Source of the DNA: Vavraia culicis subsp. floridensis
Taxonomy: Eukaryota > Microsporidia > Pleistophoridae
Assembly: GCF_000192795.1 (NCBI RefSeq)
Contig: NW_007360664.1
Coordinates: forward strand, 1 to 29,234
DNA length: 29,234 nt
Direction of reading: 5' to 3'
In this document: positions 10,581-20,361 of the stretch, piece after piece
Layout of the letters: each line of letters begins with the position of its first letter
How positions within the stretch are numbered: the first letter of the stretch is position 1
The notes under the pieces: generated by a model
The model's input: the letters and a program-made list of their open reading frames with translations, nothing else
Database searches by the model: none
What the model was told of the DNA's origin: nothing
Made by a program: the position numbers and the translations under genes

Positions 10581-11487
10581 ATGATGAACGAAGGAAATGT
10601 TACGAACGAGAAAAAACAGATGTCATATGTTATGGTGTTCTGCGTGCTATTGGTCCTTGAGGTGACCTTTTTTGGAATGGCGGTGTTTTTCACGACAAAC
10701 GTGCAATTTAAATCGGTGTATCTGCTGCATGGATCGGCGAGTCTTTTGGGCAACTTCTTTTTGGTCGAAGGAATTATTATCAAGAATTTCGCACAAATAA
10801 GTTTGTATCCCATAATATATTTTTACACACTGGCCAACATTTTCATAAGCGATTTTAAGGGTATAGGACTGTATTTTGCGTTTAAAATTGCACAAGTAGG
10901 CGTATTCGTGCTAAGAGGATTTTTTGTGTTCCATGTGTTTAATCGCCTTAGATTGGAGTTTGCATGGCACTCTTTTAAAAGATTGGGAACAAGTCCACAG
11001 ATAATCGGTAAGTATATTTTCTAATTTTAGAGGCAAATAAGGTAAGTTGCATTACTAATTTAGATCAGACAAAAAACCTTAGTCGTTTTCAGACTCTACA
11101 TGTTTTATAGCATCGTGAACACATTCCTGCCCATGCTCATTATGCCACATGGCAGGATAATGTATACCTTGCACATTGTTTTCGAATTTTTAATTTATTT
11201 CAATTTTCAAACGTTTAAAAACGAGGAGAGCTACATCGCACGAAAAGTACTGTACACGTTGATTATGATTGAATTCATATTGACCATAATAGACTGTGTC
11301 ATTTACGGACTTTCCGATGCTCCTCTTGAATAGTAAGTATATTTTCTAATTTATTTGTATGGTATACGTTAGTAGCGGGTTCAAGCTGTTGGTTATCGGG
11401 ATGCTCTCTGTCATGTTGGTCAGAGATGAGCGTAGATTTGGCAGTGGCCTGAAGGAAGTTCTTTTCAAAAAGTCGCAGTTAAGCTAG
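10581..11487 (+). CDS. Array gene 2: multi-pass membrane protein, three tiny introns
   Basis: Exons 10581-11007, 11031-11041, 11064-11332 and 11358-11487 total 837 nt (278 residues). A second ATG follows directly at 10584. Four hydrophobic segments lie in exon 1, including LLGNFFLVEGIIIKN. The RLEFAWHSFKRLGTS loop, microexon EANK, IRQKTLVVFRLYMFYS, NFQTFKNEES and C-terminal VRDERRFGSGLKEVL follow in the same order as in the other copies. It is closest to gene 3: RLEF, FNFQTFK-x-EES and IARK-[VI]-LY are shared. Introns 1 and 2 end in TAG and intron 3 in TTG. An AATAAA at 11508-11513 may be the poly(A) signal. Function unknown; about eight membrane segments. Without splicing, the region reads as two separate short frames of 147 and 77 residues, which is probably how automatic annotation would record it. 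Confidence 0.82.
11008..11030 (+). other. Intron 1 of array gene 2 (23 nt)
   Basis: GTAAGT start, TTCTAATTTTAG end, phase 1. Retention stops after GKYIF. Confidence 0.88.
11042..11063 (+). other. Intron 2 of array gene 2 (22 nt)
   Basis: GTAAGT start, ACTAATTTAG end, phase 0. It is separated from intron 1 by only 11 nt. Confidence 0.87.
11333..11357 (+). other. Intron 3 of array gene 2 (25 nt), TTG end
   Basis: GTAAGT start, with TTCTAATTTATTTG at the end. It has phase 2, and retention gives GAA TAG. An in-frame alternative AG ends at 11372 but would remove five residues that the other copies keep. Confidence 0.65.
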
Positions 11488-13176
11488 TAAAGAGGGCGCA
11501 ATGAACAAATAAATCGCTAAAATTAACACCGTAATGATTAGCTTATTGCAGTTGATTTCAGCGCTCAGAAATCAATCGCTCAGCCACATCACAAGCATTT
11601 TCATTGTCAACTCTACCGCTTGACCGGATGTTTTTTACGATAAGTCCCATAATCTCTCGCTGAGTAACAGATTAATTCATTAGTATTTATTGCTAAATTA
11701 AAGCTATAAATCCATCTGAAATATTTCTAAACCTGGATAAGTGGTTAAAAACATGCGTTAGAACGAAAATAGTGCTGCTAAAGGTTAAATTAATATTTTT
11801 GGATTAGCCGGTATCTCTCTGATTTAAAACCCGGTCTCTATTCATAACAGCGTCAATATCTACCAATTCGAGTAGCACCTGTCTATTTGTTAGAGATATC
11901 GTGTCGATCTGTATTTATTTCGAGGTCATTCAGAGTCTAAGCAATTTAAACCGTAAAGCCATAGTATATACACGATTCAGGTTTTGACCAAAGCATACCA
12001 ATCCCTTTTCGTTGCATTGTATTCTCAAACAGGTGTGAATCATCTGAACCATAAGAGCCTTAACCATTATTACCAGGTATAAGCTTTTAACGGTTTAAGT
12101 TCCTCTTTTGTGAAGTACGAAACGTCGTTTGTAATCTAAAACACCTGACGCCAATCTTTCAACATCGAATTTCATCTTTTTGAAAGGCTGTTTAATTATG
12201 ATTTCACACAAACTTGTCTGGCACAACGAGAGCCCCACTATGGCCCGAGAAACCCTTGGTTCACAGAGTAAATCACTCGTCCAAAGGACTACTGATAAGC
12301 ATTGTAGTTTTGCTCATTGTACTCTCAAAGCAGCTTACACTTGCTCCGTTATAAAGGCATACCGATTGGTTAGATAATCTACATTCAGCCCACCTACCAA
12401 GAGCGGCTTTCAGTTTCATTTGATTCCTGCAATACCGTGAAACTGGTACTTAAGAGCTGACACCAACAAGTCATCGCGTTGTTTGCATCAACATGCGCTA
12501 GCTGGGTCATCGAACAGAGCAGAAATGAATTACACAGTATCTTTGATTGTAAAAAAGCTCGGGATACCGTATGCGATGGTTTAAAAGACATGGGCGTATA
12601 AGAAAGCCTTTTTGATTAGATAAGGCACCATATTGGCCCTTAAAAAGCAATCAGCAGACATAAATTAGAATGAATAATACTTTAAGGGCTAGATAGTTTG
12701 CAAGACTGGTTAATTTTTCTTAAACGGCAGTGGTATGAACTTGGTACCTAGACCATAGTTTCGTGTTTTATTTATCAAATGATAGATTGAAAACCCTCCT
12801 ATTGAATGCACCTGGGCCACCTCGTATTAATCAAGCAATAAAACATTTAAATAGAATCGCACCGAAACTACCGTTGTTGGTAAAAAGTTGTACACAAAAC
12901 GCAAATTCGTATTTTTTACACCACTCTAACTTGTTTAGAATAATCAATTAATGATGACGTTTATGTTTAATAGCAGCGTTCAGAAACGCTTAATCCATAG
13001 TATTATTCCTATACGCGGGATTATTAAATTCGTTTTTCTAGATTTATCCGGTCTGTGTAAGGTTTTAATGTATCATGTTGTTTATCATTGCTCAAAGATA
13101 TTAATCCACGTTAATTTGGTAACATTATTATTAATTAGTAAGTATTTATATAATCAGACACGCACCGCTACAGAAC
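11488..13176. other. 1.7-kb spacer between array genes 2 and 3
   Basis: No supported gene. Short frames at 12180-12377, 12394-12591, 12763-12951 and 12951-13190 have no motifs, and the last overlaps the start of gene 3. I see no RNA gene or strong repeat. Confidence 0.5.
13147..13153 (+). promoter_or_regulatory. TATA-like box of array gene 3
   Basis: TATATAA lies 30 nt before the ATG at 13177. Confidence 0.45.
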
Positions 13177-14084
13177 ATGATAAACAGTGAATCGCCAATA
13201 GAAGAACAAAGAAACATAGCATATGCCACTATATTTTGTGTGTTTGTGATTTTGGAGATCACATTTTTTGGTATGGCCGTGTACTTTTCTCGCGAGTCGA
13301 CACATAAATCCACATTCCTGGTGCACGGTGCAACGCTTCTATTGGGGAACTTTTTCCTACTGCAGGGAATTATCACGAAAAATATCGTACAAATATGCAC
13401 ATATCCTATTCTGTACTGCTACACGTTTGCCATAACCTTTTTGAACAGCTCTTCGGCTTTAGGACTGTATTTTGTATTCAAAATGGCACATACCGGTGTA
13501 CTGGTACTGAGGGGACTCGTTTTGTGCTATGCTTTCAACCGGCTAAGATTGGAATTTAGTTGGTACTCTTTCAAAAAACTGGGTCCAAGCTCACGAGTGA
13601 ATGGTAAGTCGATTTTCTAATTTTAGAAGCAAATAAGGTAAGTTACAATATTAATTTAGATCAGACAGCAAGTAATCGTCGTGTTTAGACTCTACATATT
13701 CTACAGTATCATAAACAACTTCATTCCGCTGTTCAGGGTGTCATACGGTCGAGGAATTTATGTCATGCACATCGTCTGCGAACTGCTAATCTACGTCAAT
13801 TTTCAGACGTTCAAAGATGAAGAGAGCAAAATCGCACGTAAAATACTTTACATTCTTATTGTTTGGGAGTTTGTACTTGCTGCGTTGGACATTATTATTT
13901 ACGGAATTATCGATGTGGATATTGAAAGGTAAGTTTAATTTCTAATTCTCGCATAATATACGTAACAAGCGGGTTTAAGATAGTAGTCTGTGCGATATTC
14001 TCTGTTATATTGGTGAAAGACGAATGCTATTTTGGGAGTGGTCTCAAGGATATTCTTGAAAGGAGATCATTGATAAATACGTGA
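13177..14084 (+). CDS. Array gene 3: multi-pass membrane protein, three tiny introns
   Basis: Exons 13177-13603, 13627-13637, 13660-13928 and 13952-14084 total 840 nt (279 residues). The protein follows the family plan. Four helices in exon 1 include LLLGNFFLLQGIITKN. These are followed by RLEFSWYSFKKLGPSS, microexon EANK, IRQQVIVVFRLYIFYS, NFQTFKDEES, a short IIYVTSGFK segment, a last helix and KDECYFGSGLKDIL. Introns 1 and 2 end in TAG; intron 3 ends in TCG. A possible AATAAA poly(A) signal is at 14094-14099. It is closest to gene 2. Function unknown. The same intron positions and the 269-nt exon 3 in all copies show that duplication came after these introns were in place. Confidence 0.82.
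13604..13626 (+). other. Intron 1 of array gene 3 (23 nt)
   Basis: GTAAGT start, TTCTAATTTTAG end, phase 1. Retention stops after GKSIF. Confidence 0.88.
13638..13659 (+). other. Intron 2 of array gene 3 (22 nt)
   Basis: GTAAGT start, ATTAATTTAG end, phase 0. Confidence 0.87.
13929..13951 (+). other. Intron 3 of array gene 3 (23 nt), TCG end
   Basis: GTAAGT start, TTCTAATTCTCG end. It has phase 2, and retention gives AGG TAA. An in-frame AG ending at 13969 is possible but would delete six residues matched in the other copies. Confidence 0.65.
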
Positions 14085-15500
14085 GAATGGATGAATAAAG
14101 AGCAAGTGATTATTTGAACGTGCTTAAGCATTTAATTGCATCTTTGAAATGATCGGTATTATCCTGTACGATAATCTATCACATAAAGCATTCTAAACCG
14201 GTTCTCGCTTATGTTTGAGTAAGCACGTTATACTCTTGCTTTACTAACCCGTGGACACTTAAATTTTGATTGACACCAATCACGGCTCACGGTTTTGTTA
14301 AAACCGGCATTTGAGATTCGTTGGTGTGTCAAGCAGGTAAGTTTACGGGTTTCATCGAAATGCATCGGTTCAATTACAAAATGAGTGCAAAACTTAAAAA
14401 TCGTTTCAATTAATTAGGCTGGAAATATACAAATTAGACGAAAATGATCGTATTTTGGCACAAGCGGTTTTGTGCATCTGGCGAACAGTTGGAGAGTAAT
14501 GTCATGTAAGCTGCAGTTGGTGCGTTAGGATCGCCACTGCGGTTTATGTTCACACGTCTGCTATTATGAAAACGTGCGCAAAGTTTTTGTGTGAGCTGCT
14601 TCACCAGATTGGAGCCTGAATCAAGAGCCAGCGGCTCAGTCAGTCCATACGAACCAGAAAAGTAAGCTTTTACGTGCATTATAAGAAGGCAAACAGACGT
14701 ATACTCAGTGAAAAAAGTTCAACAAGCTTTTTGCTCGCTTGCTTTAATTAAAAGTTTCCTTTTGGTCAATTGAATTGGCAATCTTAGTGGAGTATCGGGT
14801 AGTAGGTGCTTGAAGTAAATTTTATTGCCAGCATTTTATCAACGCCAAAATTTGTGTGACAACATGCGTTTTCGTCTACAACGATGTGGCAGGGGCAAAC
14901 TTTTAGCATTGGTCGAAGCTGTGAGTCGTGCGGCAAACTTGATGGAAAAGCTTATACAACAAATTAAACATGAACAGCATACTGCCAATAAATTGATTGG
15001 AATGCAGTCATGGCAAGTTGTGCGCATTCATTTCTGAATTAAATGACTAAATCATGTAATTAACTGATTAATCGATTTATTGTGTGCAGGAGATACAGTT
15101 GAGATTGCCACATATAAAACCGTGCAATACTACACGTTATGGATGCCAGTTGTCGTCGTTTGTTCATCTTTGGTTAGATGAATATATTTCCTATCCCGAA
15201 GGACCTGTTGGTCGAGAACCAGTGTGTGCACACGGACCACCAACATGAGGGCTATGTTTCTGTGGCATAGGCAAGGTTTTTCTAAAAATAAACTTTGGCA
15301 GGCGGGCAGACATGCATTACCGATTTGATAAGAATTCTGTGATTGAAAATAAATCATGATTTATTCGCCATTTGCAATCAATAATCTCATAAACAAGAAA
15401 ATTAAACATGATTTGTTAATTACACACCTTAACTGATTAATAAAACAGTTGATCATTGTCTTACATACATATAATAATTGAAAGAGTCGTGTCCCTGATA
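14085..15500. other. 1.4-kb spacer between array genes 3 and 4
   Basis: No supported gene. Frames at 14434-14679 (-), 14825-15037 (+, TTG start) and 15130-15357 (-) have no motif, promoter block or family similarity that I can see. A lone GTAAGT near 14336 has no matching coding exons. Confidence 0.5.
15470..15476 (+). promoter_or_regulatory. TATA-like box of array gene 4
   Basis: TATAATA lies 31 nt before the ATG at 15501. A CCC block also lies just before the start (GTCCCTGATAATG). Confidence 0.45.
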
Positions 15501-16393
15501 ATGCCTCTGAAGACCGGCAACATTTACAATTCGAAAATTGGCATCATATACATATTCTCGATATTCACGTTGCTGGAAATATCACTGTATGGAATCAATG
15601 TCTACTTCATACCCACAGTAATTCCGGATTATCCATTTACGGTTTATGGTGCCTCACTAATCCTCGGAAATTTCTTCCTAACAGAAGCTATTATAACACG
15701 GAATATCTATCAGATGTGTATATATCCATTTTTATATGCATACACACTCTCGGTCAATCTTCTGAACATAACACACCACAACAACATATCTCTGGCATGT
15801 CAAATGGTGCTTATTGCAATAATAGTACTCCATGGTGTATTGTTTCTTATGAAATTTAGGGATTTTTTCTACGAATTCTCATGGTACTACTACAAAAAAA
15901 TAGGCGGGCGTCAGGAAATAATAGGTAAGTCAATTTTTCTAATTAGAAGTGAATAGGGTAAGTTAACTTTTTTAATTGAGGTTAGAGAAAATACTATAGT
16001 GTTTTTCAAGCTCTACATTATTTTTGGCATTTTAAAAAGCATATTGCCGTTGACTCAGATACCTTTTAAGGTGACTCTGTTTGCTATTCAAGTATCCCTA
16101 CGTGTTATTAGCTTCATCTGGTTCCAGACTTTCAAACACACTGAAATATCTTGGGCCAGAAAAATACAGTATGTTCTTGTGGGCACAAAGCTAATCACAA
16201 CGATCTTTGAACTCATCATGGTCAGTCTTCATGAAGTTCCAAAAAGAGCGTAAGTTATTTCTTTCTAATTTGAACAATTTTCCTGACAATAGGCTTCAAA
16301 ATAGTTACATTGGTAGTACTTCTTGTTTTTTTGTATTTAGACGAACGAAACTTCGGCAAAGGGCTCAAAAAAGTTCTTGGTGTGTATCAATAG
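15501..16393 (+). CDS. Array gene 4: multi-pass membrane protein, three tiny introns
   Basis: Exons 15501-15924, 15947-15957, 15981-16249 and 16273-16393 total 825 nt (274 residues). The frame is open back to a TTG at 15456, but the ATG at 15501 matches the start of the other copies and has CCC plus a TATA-like box in place. This is a divergent family member. Its blocks are LILGNFFLTEAIITRN, FSWYYYKKIGG, microexon EVNR, FFKLYIIFG, FQTFKHTEIS and LDERNFGKGLKKVL. Introns end TAG (1), GAG (2) and TTG (3). Intron 1 is 22 nt and, unlike in the other copies, its TAA is out of frame, so retention reads on to a TAG inside the microexon region. A possible AATAAA is at 16416-16421. Function unknown, about eight membrane segments. 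The C-terminal NFGKGLK is the block that recalls the fungal UPF0658 Golgi family (unverified). Confidence 0.8.
15925..15946 (+). other. Intron 1 of array gene 4 (22 nt)
   Basis: GTAAGT start, TTTCTAATTAG end, phase 1. Confidence 0.85.
15958..15980 (+). other. Intron 2 of array gene 4 (23 nt)
   Basis: GTAAGT start, TTTAATTGAG end, phase 0. The next exon begins GTT AGA. Confidence 0.82.
16250..16272 (+). other. Intron 3 of array gene 4 (23 nt), TTG end
   Basis: GTAAGT start, TTTCTAATTTG end. It has phase 2, and retention gives GCG TAA. The nearest AG, ending at 16292, would put the conserved C-terminus out of frame. Confidence 0.7.
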
Positions 16394-17689
16394 ATTGAGT
16401 TCGTGATGTGGACTGAATAAACCCTGATGTAACTACAAGACTTTTTACTGTTTCACAAATCAGGTGATACGCACTTGTTTTGCCAATATACATTATCCGA
16501 TACAATGGTAGGTTGGATAGACCGAATCTCTTACATTGAGACACATGTACCACTTAATTTCGTGTAATACTTTTCTAGTTTGCAGCATCAGATTAAATCA
16601 GCAGCATGTCAACCAGTCGAGCGACTTTTACAGACTAAAAATTGACATGTTATCCATTAAAATTTACAGTTCTGACCGCTAATCAAGCAATCGAATAACT
16701 TGCATATTCAAATTTACGTCACAAGCTAATCTACATTTGAAAAACGGCTATATTTTGTAATATTAGTTGTATCATCAATTCGTATATAATCTAGCATATC
16801 TATATTGCCAAGAAGTGAGCCCGAGCTTCAAATATTAATTAGAACCACAGATATTACCTTGTTCTAAACAAGAAATTACAAATGATCGTATGATAATTCT
16901 CTTAGAGGATATGTTCACGGCTTTATTACCAAACAAATTGCTGCAAATATGAATTTACAAAATATACTGTCCACTAGAAATAGATGCAAATACTTGCAAC
17001 GATTAGGTGGAGTGGCAGTGTCTTACATGCACGATAGGGTTAATCATCAATACGCCAGAGCTGAGATCATTCGAAATTGATATTATTCCTACAGTTTAAC
17101 AGTTTTCTACCATTAATAATACAATACCATTTTGTTTAGGGTCGTGTCATGTTTAGCGCCAATAATGTTGAGTTGTTAATAAATAATGTCAAAACAAGTT
17201 TCTTAATTACGAATATTTTTAGATAAATTTATTAGATTAAATCAGCAAAACCAAGAAATTTAGCTGAAAATACGGTTTTACTTCGTTTTAAAGCGCAAAA
17301 ATGTACTCTGCACATCCTATTACAGCTACAGAAACATATTTTTTGATTTATATCAGCGATACAGAGTGCTCGTTAGTGTACAAATTATCAAACGGGTTCC
17401 GGAACCAGCGAATTTATCACTAATTTAGACGTACTTTTATACAAATGGTAAAATAAAAAGTTTATGTTGGACAGCATTTCATTTCTGGTTCTGATTTATA
17501 ATAAAATGAAAACCGTCTTTGCATAAATGCCAAGGACAATCTCGCAGCTACGCGGATAGTCGTGTAAAACAACCCTAGCCTTTTTTCGTGTTAAACGTGT
17601 ATCCAGCAGCAGGTCGCTGAAAACCTAATCTTATTTCTCTCTAAGTACGCTTTCCAAGGCCCATTAACCCAAGAAATTTTCTTACCCTT
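16394..17689. other. 1.3-kb AT-rich intergenic region
   Basis: No open frame of note, no recognised RNA gene and no strong repeat. ACCC lies right before the next start codon at 17690. Confidence 0.5.
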
Positions 17690-18994
17690 ATGAAGGAATA
17701 TGATATCACAGTTTACGGAGCCAGTGGCTTTACCGCACGACACATAATATCGCATCTACAGAAGTATCCGTTACGTATCGCCCTGTCAGCACGCACGCCC
17801 TCAAAAATACAGCATAATCCGCAGAATTACCCCGTGATACAGTGCGATACAGATAACCTGGAAATCATTACAAGTAAGTCCGTCGTACTCCTAAACTGCG
17901 CTGGGCCGTACATACGGTGCGGGGAGGCTGTAGTTGAATCCTGCATTGACAACAACTGCCATTACGTGGATATAACGGGTGAAACAACGTTCATCAACAA
18001 TATCATAAAGAAGTTTGGTGAGAAGGCTAAGGAACAGAACGTGTACATTCTAAACTGCTGCGGGTTCGACTCAGTGCCCTGCGATATTTCGTTTGACATG
18101 TTAAAGAGAAGAATTGAGAGCAAGCTAAAAAATGATAAGCAAGTTGGAGATGGAACGAACCAAAGGGATACTGATAAAAGGCAAGCAGATGACTCAAATA
18201 ATGTAAAGGGAGCTGATATTTTGAAAACCATCAATAACAGCGTGCCTAATATGCACGGTGTAAGTATTTATAATTTCCTGAAATTCAAGGATGTGAAGTG
18301 CAATTTTGCTACTTTTGAATCGCTTGTCCATGGACTTGCGAGCCATTTTAACAAGCCAAAACAAAGTGCACGCGAAGGTAGGCGTTCCAAGACACCAAGC
18401 AAAATAATTTACAGCAAGGAAAGGAAATGCTATTGTGTAATATTCATGGGCACCGATCATTCTGTCGTAACACGCAGTCAGAAGGCATTTTATGAGATCA
18501 ACGACATGCCCATTGTAGATTTCTATATTTACATGGAGGTTGGTGGACTGTTTGGCGTTATAGTTTTCATGTTTTTCTTTACGCTCATTTTCTGGATGGC
18601 AAGATCGGAGCTTGGAAGAAACATTCTTCTGAAGTATCCAGGGTTTTTTACCTGTGGACGGGTGAAGCACGGGCTAACGAGGGAGGAAATCGACAAATCG
18701 TCATTTGAAATGAATTTATATGGCTATTACCAGACAGCGGATAGTGCAGCAGCGCAAAATGGCGAGCATTCTGGGCGTCAAATGGAACACTTGTCCGTCA
18801 GAGGACCTGATCCAGGATATAAAACCACACCCATTTGCATGGTGGAGTGCGCGATCCTTCTTCATGACCGGATTACTAACTCAAAAAAGCTTACGCTGTG
18901 TGATGGCGGTGTTGTCACACCAGCCATGCTTTTTTACGATACTGAACTCGTTAACAAGCTTAACGAAGAAGGCATCGTCTTTTCGTTTGAATAA
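17690..18994 (+). CDS. Saccharopine dehydrogenase-like oxidoreductase
   Basis: 434 residues, close to the roughly 430 of animal and fungal SCCPDH-like proteins. An N-terminal Rossmann fold is shown by YGASGFTARHII (G10, G13, A16), a nucleotide-binding loop. FDSVPCDI, a hydrophobic segment at about 284-305 with FWMA, then GYYQTAD and PDPGYKTTPICMVECA match the family's order near the C-terminus. The region around residues 145-180 is a Lys/Asp/Asn-rich insertion. These proteins resemble saccharopine dehydrogenase but are not shown to act in lysine metabolism; in other eukaryotes they are membrane- or lipid-droplet-associated oxidoreductases of unclear substrate. The start is supported by ACCCTT abutting the ATG. 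The stop overlaps an AATAAA. No intron is needed, although GTAAGT occurs by chance inside the frame. Family membership is secure; substrate unknown. Confidence 0.92.
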   Translation: MKEYDITVYGASGFTARHIISHLQKYPLRIALSARTPSKIQHNPQNYPVIQCDTDNLEIITSKSVVLLNCAGPYIRCGEAVVESCIDNNCHYVDITGETTFINNIIKKFGEKAKEQNVYILNCCGFDSVPCDISFDMLKRRIESKLKNDKQVGDGTNQRDTDKRQADDSNNVKGADILKTINNSVPNMHGVSIYNFLKFKDVKCNFATFESLVHGLASHFNKPKQSAREGRRSKTPSKIIYSKERKCYCVIFMGTDHSVVTRSQKAFYEINDMPIVDFYIYMEVGGLFGVIVFMFFFTLIFWMARSELGRNILLKYPGFFTCGRVKHGLTREEIDKSSFEMNLYGYYQTADSAAAQNGEHSGRQMEHLSVRGPDPGYKTTPICMVECAILLHDRITNSKKLTLCDGGVVTPAMLFYDTELVNKLNEEGIVFSFE

Positions 18995-18995
18995 A
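18990..18995 (+). terminator. AATAAA overlapping the stop codon
   Basis: GAATAAAGG contains the TAA stop of the oxidoreductase gene inside a poly(A)-signal hexamer, implying a very short 3' UTR. Confidence 0.4.
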
Positions 18996-19339
18996 GGTTG
19001 GCTTACATGTTAGCATAGTTTTATCTGTACGCGATCCAACGTATGTCCCGCCACATGCTCATTTGCGGGTCTTGAGCCATGTTTTACTACTATGTATCGG
19101 TAGCAGTTGTTTACATCCTCGTGAACGACAGGATTTAAGGGTGTCCTTTCCATCGAAGTAGGTTGATAAAACGGACACGAACGTGATCAGGCCTAATCAT
19201 GTAAAAATAGCAACTAAAGTTGACAATTTCTAAGAAAACATACAAGATGAGGTGTTAGAAACCAAAGAAAAAAGTATGTGTGTTGTATTTAGGTAAATAA
19301 CTTTTATTCGTGTCTCTGTCTCTTCACAGCATTCAAGTC
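18995..19339. other. Intergenic region between convergent genes
   Basis: 345 nt between the oxidoreductase gene (+) and ICMT (-). It includes AATAAA on the - strand (from ACTTTTATTCGTG near 19300), a likely 3' signal for the ICMT gene. Nothing else was recognised. Confidence 0.4.
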
Positions 19340-19909
19340 TTAATCCTTCTTCTCTTTCGTCTCCGTGACCATGAAGGGAATACCGCTGGGGACACCTCTC
19401 AGGTACTCCTCATGATCCTTATAAATCTCGTCCAGAGCAGAAAAGGACTGCGCATTTTTTTTGAGGTACCACACAAGAACGGCAAGAGAAACAAACGATG
19501 ATAGATACACACAGGACCCAGCCATAAAAACAAGCAAGGAAGAGTGCAATGGATGTCTTACAACAGAGAAAAGACCGGTGAACGGCGTGTTTGTGTTATT
19601 CATTTTACACGACAGCAGGGAATAGACAAACGCGGCAACCCCAGCAATGGTAATCAGCCCGCCTAGTATGCTAAAAACCCTGTATCTCAGGTAGCTCTGC
19701 ACAAAATAGTGCTCTAAAACTTGTGCAAACACAAAGTACAGCAAGTCGTGTTCTTTGATGCGCATCTCGAGTTTTAAAGTATTTGACGTATAAATGTAAA
19801 GGAAAAGAAGAAGCGTACAGAGAGAAAGCACCGTTGTGCAGGGGGTGTTGTAGCGCAGTAAAAGAACGTGTAAGGTGCCGAGAAGGAAGTACAAGCAGGA
19901 GGACGACAT
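19340..19909 (-). CDS. Protein-S-isoprenylcysteine O-methyltransferase
   Basis: 189 residues, integral membrane. ICMT (Ste14-like) methylates the C-terminal prenylcysteine of CaaX proteins such as Ras/Rho GTPases at the ER. Visible features are several hydrophobic segments, GLFSVVRHPLHSSLLVF with the RHP motif at 118-120, and the terminal YLRGVPSGIPFM block at about 169-180, both typical of the family. The usual R-x3-EE segment just before the C-terminal block is not conserved (AQSFSALDE instead). The frame remains open upstream to a GTG, but the ATG at 19909 is preferred: ACCCC lies 6 nt before it and the family's membrane region begins right after it. It is short compared with yeast and human ICMT, which have more N-terminal helices. 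Confidence 0.88.
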   Translation of the reverse strand: MSSSCLYFLLGTLHVLLLRYNTPCTTVLSLCTLLLFLYIYTSNTLKLEMRIKEHDLLYFVFAQVLEHYFVQSYLRYRVFSILGGLITIAGVAAFVYSLLSCKMNNTNTPFTGLFSVVRHPLHSSLLVFMAGSCVYLSSFVSLAVLVWYLKKNAQSFSALDEIYKDHEEYLRGVPSGIPFMVTETKEKKD

Positions 19910-20361
19910 TTTTTCGGGGTATGGGAAAAAACGAGATTTTGAGGATTTAAAGGAGCGTAGAGCTGTGATGAACGAAGAAACTGATCTAAAATCGATTGGA
20001 GCACGGGTGTGCAGTTGCACTCGTTTAATGCGGCGAAGGAATAGCCGGCATAACACTTATAGGTGTTGTATGGTTGCTGTGATTGGTTCCGCACCATGAT
20101 AAAGTATGTTTCTGATAAGGATGAGACGCAAAACATACTTACTATTCTAGCAGGGCCGGCGTGTGTTCCCTCCTAAGATACACGCTTTGGCTCAAATCTG
20201 TGAGTGAGGGAAAATTGTCAAAATTACAGGTATGCTTGATCAATTTAACGATTACAAACCACCAATCCGACAAGGTGCCCATTCAGCGCATTACTTTTGT
20301 CTCTGTTATCAGCTGTGGTTGTTAATCAAGTGCTTTATTCATCTTACAACGCAGTTCTCCG
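19910..20361. other. Intergenic region between ICMT and BUD31
   Basis: About 450 nt. Frames here are the 5' extension of ICMT or antisense shadows of BUD31. No RNA gene was recognised. Confidence 0.4.

Noticed and set aside
14336..14341. Isolated GTAAGT as a possible intron
   Set aside because: No CTAAT-type 3' end with flanking coding exons nearby. The same holds for chance matches near 13138, 17883, 18259, 24021 and 25997.
18194..18670. 158-residue frame on - inside the oxidoreductase gene
   Set aside because: Antisense to well-conserved coding sequence; no motif.
19910..20056. N-terminal extension of ICMT
   Set aside because: Begins at GTG, is basic and not family-like, and the CCCC block lies just before the internal ATG.
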